Source of the DNA: Gordonia sp. OPL2
GTDB taxonomy: Bacteria > Actinomycetota > Actinomycetes > Mycobacteriales > Mycobacteriaceae
Reading direction: 5' to 3'
Assembly: GCF_003797825.1 (NCBI RefSeq)
Contig: NZ_RKME01000027.1
Span: 1-64,000, forward strand
Length of the DNA stretch: 64,000 nt
Part shown: positions 35,579 to 45,173 of the stretch, in pieces
Layout: every line of letters starts with the position of its first letter
How positions within the stretch are numbered: position 1 is the stretch's first letter
Made by a program: the position numbers and the translations under genes
The notes under the pieces: generated by a model
Seen by the model: only the letters and a program-made list of their open reading frames with translations
What the model was told of the DNA's origin: nothing
The model's database searches: none

Positions 35579-35815
35579 GGGAATCGCACGATGGTGATGG
35601 ACGATCGGCCCGAGGTCGATCTGGGACTCGATCATCAGTCGATCGCGCCGGTGCGCGCCCATTGAACTCGCCGGTCAATGACGACACCGGACCCGGATGC
35701 CGATCCCACACACTGACCGCGCCGATGGCCGATTCCGGATACTCTTTGCCACAGTGAAGTCGTCGTGCCGCGCCCTCGGCCGACGTTTCCTCACCTCGGC
35801 CCGAGAGGAACCCCC

Positions 35816-38100
35816 GTGACCCGTCGACCTCCGGCAGACGATTTCACCGATGCCCACCTGAAGGTCGGTCCCCCGCACACGTGGGCGGTGGGATTGCAGG
35901 CCATCGAGCACGCCATGGTGCCGGCGATGGGTGAGCTCGATCCCGAACGGACCGCGAAGGTCTCGTTCTCCATCAACCACAAGAAGGGTTTCGACTGCCC
36001 GAGTTGTGCATGGGCGAACCCCGACAAGAGCAAGCCGCTCGAGTTCTGTGAGAACGGCATGAAGTCGGTGGTCTGGGAGTCGACGCCGGTCACGATCCCG
36101 ACCGAGTTCTGGTCCGAGCACTCGCTGACCGACCTCGCGACCAAGTCCGAGTACTGGCTCGGTTTGCAGGGTCGAATTGTCGAACCGATGTACAAGAGCG
36201 CCGATTCCGACCATTACCGGCCGATCGGCTGGGACGAGGCGCTCGACCTCGTCGCCGACAAGCTGCGCGGTCTGGCCACCCCCGACGAAGCGGTGTTCTA
36301 CACGAGCGGCCGCATCACCAACGAGCCCGCGTTCCTGTTTCAGCTGTTCGCGCGCGCATTCGGGACGAACAACCTGCCGGACTGCTCGAACATGTGTCAT
36401 GAGGCGACCGGCGCTGGGATGACCCCGGCCATCGGCATCGGCAAGTCGACGGTCCACTACGACGACTTCGCCCACGCCGACCTCGTGATCGTGATGGGAC
36501 AGAATCCCGGCACGAATCATCCTCGCATGCTGAATGCGCTGCAGGACACCAAGGTCAACGGTGGACAGATGGTCGGAGTGAACGTCCTCCCCGAGGCGTC
36601 GCTGATGCGGTACAAGAACCCGCAGAAGCCGATCGGGATCATCGGCGACGGCCTCAAGTTGTCGGATCAGTTCGTGCACATCAAGATCGGTGGGGACATG
36701 CACCTCATCCAGGCCATCGCCAAGCGCGTCCTGTTGGCCGAGGAGGTCGATCCGACGAACGTTCTCGACTGGGATTTCATCAACGCGCACCGTGAGAACT
36801 TCGACGCCTATCGCGAGCACATCCTCGCTCTCGACGACGACGAGGTACTTGCCGCCACCGGGCTCGACGCCGCCGAGATCGAGGAGCTCGCAGAGCGGTA
36901 TCTGAACTCCGACGCGACGATCATCACCTGGGCGCTCGGTATCACCCAGCACCGCAAGGCGGTCGGCACCATCGCCGAGATCATGAATCTCCTGATGCTC
37001 AAGGGCAACATCGGCAAGCCCGGGGCGGGCGCATCACCGATCCGCGGGCACTCCAACGTGCAGGGCGATCGGACGATGGGCATCTGGGAGCGGATGCCCG
37101 ATCCATTTCTCGATGCGTTGGGTGCGAATTCGGGTTCGAGCCGCCCCGCGCGCACGGTCTGGACTCCGTCAACGCGATGAACGCCATCGATCGTGGCGAG
37201 ATCCGGGTGTTGTTCTCGATGGCAGGCAACCTGATCGCGGCCATCTCCGATTCCAACCGGGCCGATTCCGGCATCGGTTCGGTCGACCTGACGGTGTCGG
37301 TGACCACGAAACTCAATCGGTCCCATGCCGTCACCGGTCAGGAATCGCTGCTCCTGCCGGTCATCGGCCGGACGGAGTACGACGAGCAGGTCACCGGACG
37401 ACAGATCACCACCGTCGAGGACACGGTGTGCTTCGTGAATCAGAGCGGTGGCGAATTGCCCCCGGTCGCACCGGGGTTGCTGTCCGACGTCTCGATCCTC
37501 TGCCGACTCGGGAAACGAGTGTTGGCCGACAAGGAGATTCCGTGGCAGCAGTTCGAGGAGGACTACGACACGATCCGTGACGCGATCGAACATGTGATCC
37601 CCGGCTTCGACGACTTCAACGAGCGCATCCGTCGCGACCACGGCTTCATGCTCCCGCACCCGCCCCGCGACTCGCGCACCTTCCTCACACCGAGCGGCAA
37701 GGCGCGGTTCACCATTCATCACCCGGAACACGTGACGTGCCCGCCCGGCCGACTGATGCTGCAGACTCTCCGGGCGCACGATCAGCACAACACCACCATG
37801 TACGGGCTCGACGACCGCTATCGAGGAATCTCGAACGGACGCTTCGTCGTGTTCCTCCATCCCGAGGATATCGCCGACCTCGGGCTCGAGGACGGCGCCA
37901 CCGTCGACATCTTCAGCGAGTGGCCGGGCGAGCCCGATCGCGCCCTGCGTGGCTACCGAGTGGTCTCTTTTCCGACCAAACGTGGCTGTGCTGCACTGTA
38001 TTTCCCCGAAGGCAATGCCCTCATCCCGCGGGCATCGGTGGCCGACGACTGCAACACCCCGACGTCCAAGCAGGTCATCGTGCGGATCGAAGCCGGGTGA
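35816..38100 (+). pseudogene. FdhF/YdeP-type molybdopterin oxidoreductase, interrupted by one frameshift
   Basis: Two adjacent frames together encode one ~760-residue molybdoenzyme. The first (GTG 35816 to 37180) has KGFDCPSCAW typical of YdeP, YTSGRITNEPAFLFQ, NMCHEATGAGM, MGQNPGTNHPRM and SPIRGHSNVQGDRT. The second (to 38100) continues with FSMAGNLIAAISD, TKLNRSHAVTGQESLLLP and the C-terminal dinucleotide-binding part ending SKQVIVRIEAG. One missing base near 37124-37128 (GGTGCGAATTC; GGTGCGGAATTC would restore it) breaks the frame. Read across it, the protein continues EFGFEPPRAHGLDSVNAM, as the family requires. Probably a recent lesion or sequence error. Substrate unknown. Confidence 0.85.
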
Positions 38101-38349
38101 GCAGCCGGTCGCCAGCGGACGTCCGATCACTCGCTGACGCTCGGGTCAGGATCGGGCGTCATCACAACAGATCGGCGGTGCACGCACCGGGCACAACACG
38201 TGGGTCGACGGCGTGTTTGTGCCATGAGATGACACAAGATCGACATCGCGTCGGATTCGTCCCACGAGTCGGGTAGACAGAGATCGAGATCTACGGTCGG
38301 TCGGTTCCCGCGACGAGCGGCTGTTCACGCCGACGAAGGGAACAGGCGC

Positions 38350-40242
38350 GTGGTGGGAACACACACCGACCGGTCATCGACGCCCTGGCGACCGTCGATC
38401 TGGCTTCGGTCGCTCCTCGCCGCCACGCCGGCCGCCTGGCCGGTCGGGCGTTCGGTGCGCGCTGGAATCACCGTCGCCGGACCACTTCTCGTCGGTGCTC
38501 TGCTCGACCACGCACTCATCGGGATGTGGATCAGCATGGGCACGCTGCTGCTCGCCGCGGGCGAGCGATCGGTGACCTACGCCGCACGATTCCGACAGAT
38601 CGCGGTGACCACTCCCCTTGCGGCCGCAGCCTACTTCCTGGGCGAGCTGTCGCACGCTCCCCACGTGGTCACCATCGCGGTCATGGCAGCAGTCGCATTC
38701 GCGTGCGGGATCGTCAGCGGATACTCGAGCACGCTGTCGGTGGGCACCATGCAGGCGATGCTGATCGCCGCGATCGCCATCGGGGTACCCGCTGCCGCGC
38801 CGTATTGGGAAGCCGCTGCACTGTTCGTCGCGGGCGCACTGCTCTACGTGTTCGCCCTCGCGATCGAGATGGTCACCGACCGACGTCGCCCGCACCGTGA
38901 ATCGCAGGTGGCGATGCTCCGGTCCCTCGCAGCCCTCTCCCGAGCGCGCGCCGACGACACCGCCGATGTGACCTCGCTGCGCGCGCGGGCGATCTCGGCC
39001 ATCGATGCCTTCGACGCGATGGCGATCGCCGCCCGTGGTTCCGCCCACGGACCGACGCCCGAGTACGCCAGAGCAGCATCCGTGACCCGGGCCGCCGATC
39101 AGCTCCTCGCCCGCCTGCTCGCCGACGACGCCGACCGAGATCTGTGCGCCCGCACCGCCGACCGGCTCACCGACGACGCAGACGCCGTCACCCACCGTCG
39201 GCGCCTGCTGCCGATGGAGGTGTCCGGCAATCTGCTGATCCGTCTACGGATGCTCGAGTCGGCCATGTGGGAGAACGACACGGGGATCGAGATCCTGCCC
39301 ACCGCCGAACGCGCCCGCCTGTCCCGGCCGGGCCCCGCGCTCATCGCCTCGGCAGCCCGCCTGGCCCTCTGTACAGGGCTGGCCTACACCGCCTTCTTCA
39401 CATTGACACTCGCGCACGGGTACTGGATCGCGCTGACGGTCGCGCTGGTGATGAAACCCGACCTCGGTTCGATTTTCAGCAGGGCCGTGCTGCGCAGCGC
39501 CGGCACTGTTGCGGGGGCGGTCATCGGCGTCACCGTGAGCGCTGTACTGGTCGAACCCCAGATCGCGGCGATCGCGATCGCCGTACTCGCCGCCTGCCTC
39601 CCGTGGGCGATGGCGCGGTCGTATCTCTGGCAGGCCCTGTTCCTGACACCGCTCGTCATGATCCTGATCGACCTCGTGGTTCCCCACGAATCGGTACTCG
39701 ACCTCGGCGGGGCCCGAGTCGCGACCACGTTCGTCGGCGGGTTGATCGTGGTGGTGTTCGGTTATCTGATCTGGCCGTCGCAGAGACACATTCGCATCGC
39801 CGAACCGTTCGACGCGACGCTGTCCGATGTGGCGCACTATGCGCGGGACATCGTCGACGAGGTCGGTCCCCGCCGAATCGGGATCGACCGCCAGTCGGTC
39901 TACCGACAGTTGTCCGACACTCGGGTCAGTCTTCAACGCACACTGTCCGAACCGCCGCCGGCCGGCGCGGAAGCATGGGCCTGGGTCCCCGTGGTCGCTG
40001 CGGCCGAACGCATCACCGATCGGATCACCGGCGCCTCGGCCGCCCGGACTCCCGTGGTCACCGAGGATCTCCTAGCCGTCGCCGACGCGCTGGACCGATT
40101 GGCCACCGGTTCCGGTTCGGCCGACGACCGCACGCCAGTGCCCCCGGCCCGGGCCGGCAATTCCGCAGACGCCGACATCCGTCAGCTCGCCGACGAGATC
40201 GCCCATCTTCGGACGCTGGTCGCGCGTGCGCAGGCGAACTGA
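38350..40242 (+). CDS. FUSC-family membrane protein
   Basis: A 630-residue protein with two membrane halves (~residues 33-175 and ~335-475), each of five or six helices. They are joined by a helical cytoplasmic region and followed by a C-terminal cytoplasmic helical tail. GYWIALTVALVMKPDLGSIFSRAVLRSAGTVAGAVIG, read in parts, matches the fusaric-acid-resistance/aromatic-acid exporter (FUSC) pattern. Likely an exporter of small aromatic acids. GTG start at 38350. The 249-base gap before it contains sequence faintly like the CTCAGGGATCGG repeats (near 38120-38155) but no gene. Confidence 0.82.
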   Translation: MVGTHTDRSSTPWRPSIWLRSLLAATPAAWPVGRSVRAGITVAGPLLVGALLDHALIGMWISMGTLLLAAGERSVTYAARFRQIAVTTPLAAAAYFLGELSHAPHVVTIAVMAAVAFACGIVSGYSSTLSVGTMQAMLIAAIAIGVPAAAPYWEAAALFVAGALLYVFALAIEMVTDRRRPHRESQVAMLRSLAALSRARADDTADVTSLRARAISAIDAFDAMAIAARGSAHGPTPEYARAASVTRAADQLLARLLADDADRDLCARTADRLTDDADAVTHRRRLLPMEVSGNLLIRLRMLESAMWENDTGIEILPTAERARLSRPGPALIASAARLALCTGLAYTAFFTLTLAHGYWIALTVALVMKPDLGSIFSRAVLRSAGTVAGAVIGVTVSAVLVEPQIAAIAIAVLAACLPWAMARSYLWQALFLTPLVMILIDLVVPHESVLDLGGARVATTFVGGLIVVVFGYLIWPSQRHIRIAEPFDATLSDVAHYARDIVDEVGPRRIGIDRQSVYRQLSDTRVSLQRTLSEPPPAGAEAWAWVPVVAAAERITDRITGASAARTPVVTEDLLAVADALDRLATGSGSADDRTPVPPARAGNSADADIRQLADEIAHLRTLVARAQAN

Positions 40243-40367
40243 GCCGGTGATTCGATCGAGGACTGGCCGCGCGTACTGCTGAACCATCTGACGCTGTCGA
40301 GCCGAGATCTCGTCGAACAGATGGTGAGTCATCTGGCAGTTCCGTCGATACCGGGACGACGAGCAGG

Positions 40368-41024
40368 CTACTGGCGGCCTTGACGCAAGGCTGTGGTGAC
40401 CGAGGCGAACATGGTGGACTTGATGGCGGCAAGAGTTGTGCGGTCCTTGCCGGCGTCCTTCAGCTTGTTCAGGGCAGCGTCGACGACTTCACCGTCTGCG
40501 GCACAGGCGTCGATCAGACCTGCCTCGAGTGCCTCTGTCGCCCCGAATCGCCGTCCGGTGGTCATCGCGGTGATCGCCGACTGCGGTGTGAGCTTGGCCT
40601 GGACGAGGGCAGCCATCCCGGGTGTGAATGGGATGTGGATGTCGACCTCGGGGAAGCAGTAGTAGCCGCGGTCGGATCGCATGATCCGGTAGTCGTGGGC
40701 GATGGCGAGCATCGCTCCGGCGCCGAAGGCGTGGCCGTTGACCGCGGCGACAGTGGGCAGCGGAAAGGTCAGCATCCTGGCGAACAGGTTGTGCACCTGA
40801 TCGACGTACCAGTCCCCACGTTCGCTGTTGGCGATCAGCCAGTCGAGGTCGAGACCGTTCGAGTAGAACTTGCCCTCGCCGGCGGTGATGAGACCGGTTG
40901 CCTTCGTTTCGATCTCGGAGAGGTGCGCATTGACACTGTCGATCCAGTCGGGGGAGAAACGGTTCTCGTCGTCGCCGAGGGTCAGCACGGCGATGTCGCC
41001 GTCGTAGGTCACCGAAGTAGCCAT
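40368..41024 (-). CDS. Enoyl-CoA hydratase/isomerase family protein
   Basis: A 218-residue crotonase-fold protein. It has the oxyanion-hole loop FYSNGLDLDWL and AAVNGHAFGAGAMLAIAHDYRIM, and the FPEVDIHIPFTPGMAALV stretch. The catalytic Glu pair of true hydratases is not obvious, and the sequence is closer to delta3,delta2-enoyl-CoA isomerases of the short Eci type. The ATG at 41022-41024 follows AAGGAA at 7 bases; a start 15 bases upstream is less likely. It lies 33 bases after the TetR gene and is likely regulated by it. Confidence 0.85.
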   Translation of the reverse strand: MATSVTYDGDIAVLTLGDDENRFSPDWIDSVNAHLSEIETKATGLITAGEGKFYSNGLDLDWLIANSERGDWYVDQVHNLFARMLTFPLPTVAAVNGHAFGAGAMLAIAHDYRIMRSDRGYYCFPEVDIHIPFTPGMAALVQAKLTPQSAITAMTTGRRFGATEALEAGLIDACAADGEVVDAALNKLKDAGKDRTTLAAIKSTMFASVTTALRQGRQ

Positions 41025-41057
41025 GACAGTTCCTTTCACAGGTCGGTTGATCGTTTG

Positions 41058-41684
41058 TCAGTTGACGTCTTCTGGAAGTGGGACCGTCAGCACAGCGCGT
41101 ACCGCTGTCGCGAGCCGCTGCCGGACATGGCGGTCGGGCGTTCTTCTGCCCCGGAGCAACAACGCCGTGGGCAACTCGACGACGCAGTCCCGGACGACCG
41201 CCAGGGCACTCTTGTCAGCACGACCCCACATCGCTTGCGAGAGCGCGATGAACAGCTCGGTCAGGGTGTCGTCGAGTTGGCGGAGATCTGCGGCAAGGTC
41301 CTCGGGAAGATCGTCGGAACCGAGAAGTTCGCGGCGGCTGACCGTGAGCAGGAACTGCCCTCGCACACGATGCTCGAGGAGAAACACCGCCGGGGTATCC
41401 GCCGCGGCCACAATGGCATCGGTTGCCGCGCCCGGCTGTGTGCCGTCACCCAGGGCGGCATCCACGGCCTCGCGCTGCATCGCGAGGAACTGTAGCGCTG
41501 CGCGCAGCCACACCCGGCCAACCAATCCGGCTCGCGATCCGAATGCGTGATAGATCGCGCCGTTGGACACCGCGGTCGACTCCGACAGGGCGCGAACGGT
41601 CACTGCCGCGGCTCCAGATTCGACCGCCAGGGTCTCAGCAGCATCCATCAACGCGTCGAGATCATGAGTGCGCGGTCGAGGCAT
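41058..41684 (-). CDS. TetR-family transcriptional regulator
   Basis: A 208-residue protein. The N-terminal helix-turn-helix (VTVRALSESTAVSNGAIYHAFGSRAGLVGRV, read in parts) is classic TetR. The ligand domain is helical and unassigned. The perfect 24-bp palindrome 11 bases upstream of its start is almost certainly its operator, so it represses itself and the following enoyl-CoA hydratase/isomerase gene. An acyl-CoA or fatty-acid ligand is plausible from the partner gene. Confidence 0.9.
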   Translation of the reverse strand: MPRPRTHDLDALMDAAETLAVESGAAAVTVRALSESTAVSNGAIYHAFGSRAGLVGRVWLRAALQFLAMQREAVDAALGDGTQPGAATDAIVAAADTPAVFLLEHRVRGQFLLTVSRRELLGSDDLPEDLAADLRQLDDTLTELFIALSQAMWGRADKSALAVVRDCVVELPTALLLRGRRTPDRHVRQRLATAVRAVLTVPLPEDVN

Positions 41685-41694
41685 GCACGCAACC

Positions 41695-41718
41695 ATAACA
41701 GAGCACGTGCTCTGTTAT
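41695..41718. promoter_or_regulatory. Perfect 24-bp palindromic TetR operator
   Basis: The half-site ATAACAGAGCAC is followed directly by its exact inverse complement GTGCTCTGTTAT. It lies 11 bases before the tetR start, where it would block transcription initiation. A perfect dyad this long is rare by chance, and TetR dimers usually bind sites of this size. Confidence 0.85.
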
Positions 41719-41836
41719 AGACCTATGCGCTCCCGACTGGCCCGGAACCTCGGATCCCCCCGACGCGCGCCATCACGACATCCCGAACGGTGGGCCGGGT
41801 CGACAGGCGTCGTCCGGTTTGCCGCGGCGTCGTCGG

Positions 41837-42559
41837 TCAGCGAGTGCGCGATCCCGACATCGCGCTCATCACAGCCGCCATCGGGAGCAGGACAGCGGCG
41901 GGTATCCACAACGCCGACAACGATATCCAGCGATAGCACAATCCGCCGATGACAGCGCCGACGGCCAGCAGTGCCCACATTCCCAACGAGGTCAACCACG
42001 CGCGGCGTCCAGCGGCGGAGACCGGCTGCCGACGGACCGAGACCACGACGTCGGCGAGCTGACGGGCCGCGGTCACCAGGGTCCCGGTCACGTAGGTCAG
42101 CCCGTACGGCATGCTCGGGTCCTTCTCGAACACCGCGTTGACCATCCCGGTCGCCACCGCCACCACGAGCATGCCGACGGTGCCCGCGCCGGCCACACCA
42201 CCGTCGACCGCCACCCCGGGCTCCCACATCGCGATCGCGGCTCCGATCGTCAGACCTCCGAACACCATCCACAGCAACCGTTCTCGCGGCCGGGACATGG
42301 AACGGTTGACGATCGACCCGAACGTGACACCGAGGAAGAACAACGCGATGAGTCCTGCACACATCCCGGCATCGGCCCACCGGCCGACGCTCGACGACGC
42401 TCCGAGGACCGTGGTGTTCCCGGACATGAAGGACACGAAATTGGCCTGTAGGTAGACGAAGGCGATGGCGTCGACGAACCCGGCCACGAGCAACAACGAC
42501 GGTGCGGTCACGCGCCGCGCGATGCGGTCCCTCGAGCCTTCTGCCGGCGACTCGGTCAT
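41837..42559 (-). CDS. YoaK/DUF1275 family membrane protein
   Basis: A 240-residue protein with about six helices. The N-terminal VAGFVDAIAFVYLQANFVSFMSGNTT is the DUF1275 signature (VD...G..F.S.MTGN); YVTGTLVTAARQLAD is the second conserved block. Function of the family is unknown; a transport role is assumed. ATG at 42557-42559, 10 bases after the DUF456 gene, so it is the third gene of a purT-DUF456-DUF1275 unit. Confidence 0.85.
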   Translation of the reverse strand: MTESPAEGSRDRIARRVTAPSLLLVAGFVDAIAFVYLQANFVSFMSGNTTVLGASSSVGRWADAGMCAGLIALFFLGVTFGSIVNRSMSRPRERLLWMVFGGLTIGAAIAMWEPGVAVDGGVAGAGTVGMLVVAVATGMVNAVFEKDPSMPYGLTYVTGTLVTAARQLADVVVSVRRQPVSAAGRRAWLTSLGMWALLAVGAVIGGLCYRWISLSALWIPAAVLLPMAAVMSAMSGSRTR

Positions 42560-42569
42560 GCCCGCTCCC

Positions 42570-43049
42570 TCACCAGATCCCCGCTCCGACAAGCCAGATC
42601 GCGGTGCCCAGCAATGCGGCGAACAGCTCGATGCCCATGGTGATGACGGCCGCTTTCGACGCCGACACCGTGCCGCGCCAGGCCGCACCGGCGCTGCGAG
42701 TGCGGACCAGTTCGGCCAGCATCGCGCCGACGACGAACCCGATGAACAGGCCGATCACCGGGATGACGAAGAACCCGACGATGCCGAGTACACCGCCGAC
42801 CGCGATCGTGACGTTCGGGATGCCGGCGGACCGCAGCGACCGCCCGGCGACGAAGTACTTGACGACCTCACCGAGCAGGATCACCACGGCGGCCGCGGCG
42901 AAGATCGCCCACGCCCACCCGCCGACCAGAGCTGCCCAGACACCGATCGCCGCCATGACCAACAGCCCTCCCGGGAGGACCGGGAACACGATGCCCAGGA
43001 GTCCGACGAGGATGACCGCTCCGACGAGCAGCTCCCCACCCAATGACAT
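42570..43049 (-). CDS. DUF456 membrane protein
   Basis: A 159-residue protein with four or five helices and the family features GLLGIVFPVLPGGLLV near the N-terminus and GFFVIPVIGLFIGFVVGAML in the middle. Gly-rich helices are typical of DUF456. No known function. Starts three bases after the purT stop. Confidence 0.85.
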   Translation of the reverse strand: MSLGGELLVGAVILVGLLGIVFPVLPGGLLVMAAIGVWAALVGGWAWAIFAAAAVVILLGEVVKYFVAGRSLRSAGIPNVTIAVGGVLGIVGFFVIPVIGLFIGFVVGAMLAELVRTRSAGAAWRGTVSASKAAVITMGIELFAALLGTAIWLVGAGIW

Positions 43050-43052
43050 CCG

Positions 43053-44741
43053 CTAGTCGACCGTGGCGCGTGAGGGATTCGACTGTCGGGGCGGCGGCGG
43101 TGAGGCGGGCCGGCCGGCCGCGGGCGGCGGAACCTGACGCGGCGGAGGTCCGGCGGGTCGGCCGGGGACGCCCCGTGGCGGCATCGGACCGCGGGGTGGA
43201 AGCGGACCGGGTCGTGCACCCGGCGGCGGGACCGGGCCGTTGCGCGGTGGGGGCCCGGCCGGTCCACCGGGGCCACTCGGGCCTGCGGGGCGTGCGGGCG
43301 GCTGCGGTGGTGCGGGCGGTCGCACGGCCGGGGTCGACTGCCCGACGATGGGTGCAGGCACCGCACGTTCGAACGGACGTCCCGGCACGGGCGTCACCAT
43401 CGACGCGGCCTGCACAGCGCGGCGGCGCGCCGTGTCGACGTCGTCGGCCGTCGCGGTGACGACACCCATGCGGCGGCGATGGAAGCTCTGAGGTTTGCCG
43501 AACAGACGGATGTCGGTCTCCGGCACCGCGAGTGCCCGGGCCACGTCGGTGAATCCGATCGCGGGTTCGTCGAGCTGCCCGTAGATGACGGCGGACGCGC
43601 CGGGTGAGGCGAGCGTGACGTCGACGGGCAGACCGAGGATGGCCCGCGCGTGCATTTCGAACTCCGAGAGCCGTTGTGTGGCAAGGGTGACCAGCCCGGT
43701 GTCGTGCGGGCGCGGACTGACCTCGGAGAAGTAGACGTCGTCACCCTTGACGAACAGTTCGACCCCGAAGATGCCGCGGCCGCCGAGACGACCGTCGCCC
43801 AGCGCGGTGGCGATCCGCGCGGCGATGGACGTCGCAGCGCCGAGGGCGTCGGTGCTCATCTCATGCGGCTGCCAGCTCTCCACGTAGTCGCCGGAGACCT
43901 GCTGATGCCCGATCGGGGCACAGAAGTACGACGCGAGACGTCCGGTCGCGGGATCGACGGCACGCACCGTCAGCAGGGTGATCTCGTAGTCGAATTCGAT
44001 GAATCCCTCGACGATCACCCGCTCACCCTGCACGCGGGCGCCGGTCGTCGCGGTGTCCCACGCGACCCCGATGTCGGCGGGGGCGCGCAGCACGGTCTGT
44101 CCCTTGCCCGACGACGACATCACCGGCTTCACCACACACGGGAAACCGATCTCCTGCACCGCCGCTTCGAGTTCCTCCAGCGATGACGCGAACAGGTAGG
44201 GCGATGTCGGCAGGCCGAGTTCTTCGTCGGCCAGACGTCGGATGCCTTCGCGGTTCATGGTCGCGACGACGGCACGCGCGGTCGGGATGACCTCGGCCAG
44301 CCCGCGCTCCTCGACCTGCACCAGCGCCTGCGTCGCTATCGCCTCGATCTCCGGCACGACGTAGTGCGGCTGGTGACGTTCGATGAGACCGAGCACGGCG
44401 TCGGCGTCGGTCATGTCGATGACCTCGGCGTGATGGGCGACCTGATGACCGGGTGCGTCTGCGTACCGGTCGACCGCGATCACCTCGACACCGAGCCGTT
44501 GAAACGCGATGATGACCTCTTTGCCGAGCTCACCGGCACCGAGGACCATCACCTTGGTCGCGGTCGGACTCAACGGGGTGCCGAGTACCGCGGGCGGACC
44601 GACCGGCGGTGCGGTGCGGGCCGGCGGGGCGGCCGGCTCGACCGGCGCCGGAGCCGCGACCGCGTCGGGACCGGCCGACGCCTGTGGATCACCGTCGGGC
44701 GGCACCGACGCCTCGGGAGCGCTGTGGCTGTCTGACGTCAT
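43053..44741 (-). CDS. purT: Formate-dependent GAR transformylase PurT with long Pro-rich ends
   Basis: Uses formate and ATP to formylate glycinamide ribonucleotide in purine synthesis. The catalytic core (~residues 55-440) has [17 protein letters not shown], the ATP-grasp lid [13 protein letters not shown], and [20 protein letters not shown]. coli PurT is 392 residues; this one is 562. It has a ~55-residue Ala/Pro-rich N-terminal extension and a ~115-residue C-terminal tail of Pro/Gly/Arg (many PPRG, GPP repeats) with no enzyme homology. The tail looks disordered and could be a contact or localisation region. PurT is also near metZ-rhodanese in M. tuberculosis (Rv0389). Confidence 0.92.
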   Translation of the reverse strand: MTSDSHSAPEASVPPDGDPQASAGPDAVAAPAPVEPAAPPARTAPPVGPPAVLGTPLSPTATKVMVLGAGELGKEVIIAFQRLGVEVIAVDRYADAPGHQVAHHAEVIDMTDADAVLGLIERHQPHYVVPEIEAIATQALVQVEERGLAEVIPTARAVVATMNREGIRRLADEELGLPTSPYLFASSLEELEAAVQEIGFPCVVKPVMSSSGKGQTVLRAPADIGVAWDTATTGARVQGERVIVEGFIEFDYEITLLTVRAVDPATGRLASYFCAPIGHQQVSGDYVESWQPHEMSTDALGAATSIAARIATALGDGRLGGRGIFGVELFVKGDDVYFSEVSPRPHDTGLVTLATQRLSEFEMHARAILGLPVDVTLASPGASAVIYGQLDEPAIGFTDVARALAVPETDIRLFGKPQSFHRRRMGVVTATADDVDTARRRAVQAASMVTPVPGRPFERAVPAPIVGQSTPAVRPPAPPQPPARPAGPSGPGGPAGPPPRNGPVPPPGARPGPLPPRGPMPPRGVPGRPAGPPPRQVPPPAAGRPASPPPPRQSNPSRATVD

Positions 44742-44761
44742 GACCAGATCCTACGTGCAGT

Positions 44762-45109
44762 TCAGCCCATCACCTCGTGGAGATAGCACCATCGCCAGAC
44801 CTCGCCCGGCTCCGCCGAACGCATCACCGGGTGGCCGCTCTCCTCGAAATGCGACGTGGCGTGCCGCCGCGGGCTGGAGTCGCAGCAGCCGACGTGTCCG
44901 CAGGTCAGACAGATCCGCAGATGTGCCCAATGATGTTCGCCGAGTTGCGTGCATTCCTCGCACGCGCTGAGATCACCGACGCGGGGATCGGGGTCGGCGG
45001 TGACGTCGACCCCGAGGGTGCCCAGTTCAGCGCACCGACCGTCCGGGATGTCGGTCCGTGGTGCCGCGGACTCGGCTTGTTCTGCTGGGGATCGCCGGAA
45101 CATGCGCAT
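44762..45109 (-). CDS. UBP-type zinc-finger protein
   Basis: About 115 residues. The C-terminal part forms a ubiquitin-protease-type zinc finger: CEECTQ, WAHLRICLTCGHVGCCDSS, RHATSHFEESGHPV. Cys/His spacing is complete. In bacteria these small proteins have unknown roles and often lie beside unrelated enzymes. Starts at 45109 or 45103 are equally possible. It is divergent from the antiporter gene with 64 bases between. Confidence 0.8.
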   Translation of the reverse strand: MRMFRRSPAEQAESAAPRTDIPDGRCAELGTLGVDVTADPDPRVGDLSACEECTQLGEHHWAHLRICLTCGHVGCCDSSPRRHATSHFEESGHPVMRSAEPGEVWRWCYLHEVMG

Positions 45110-45173
45110 GCCGTCATTATCGCCGATCGCTCCGCGTTCACCGCCGTCGTCGCGGGCGGGATAGGTTTCTCCG

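Noticed and set aside
37113-37580. Separate gene in the third frame across the molybdoenzyme break
   Set aside because: Its sequence is Arg-rich and matches no family, while the two flanking frames together give a complete molybdoenzyme.
40072-40332. Small minus-strand gene after the FUSC gene
   Set aside because: Most of it is antisense to the FUSC tail, it has no ribosome site and no recognisable domain.
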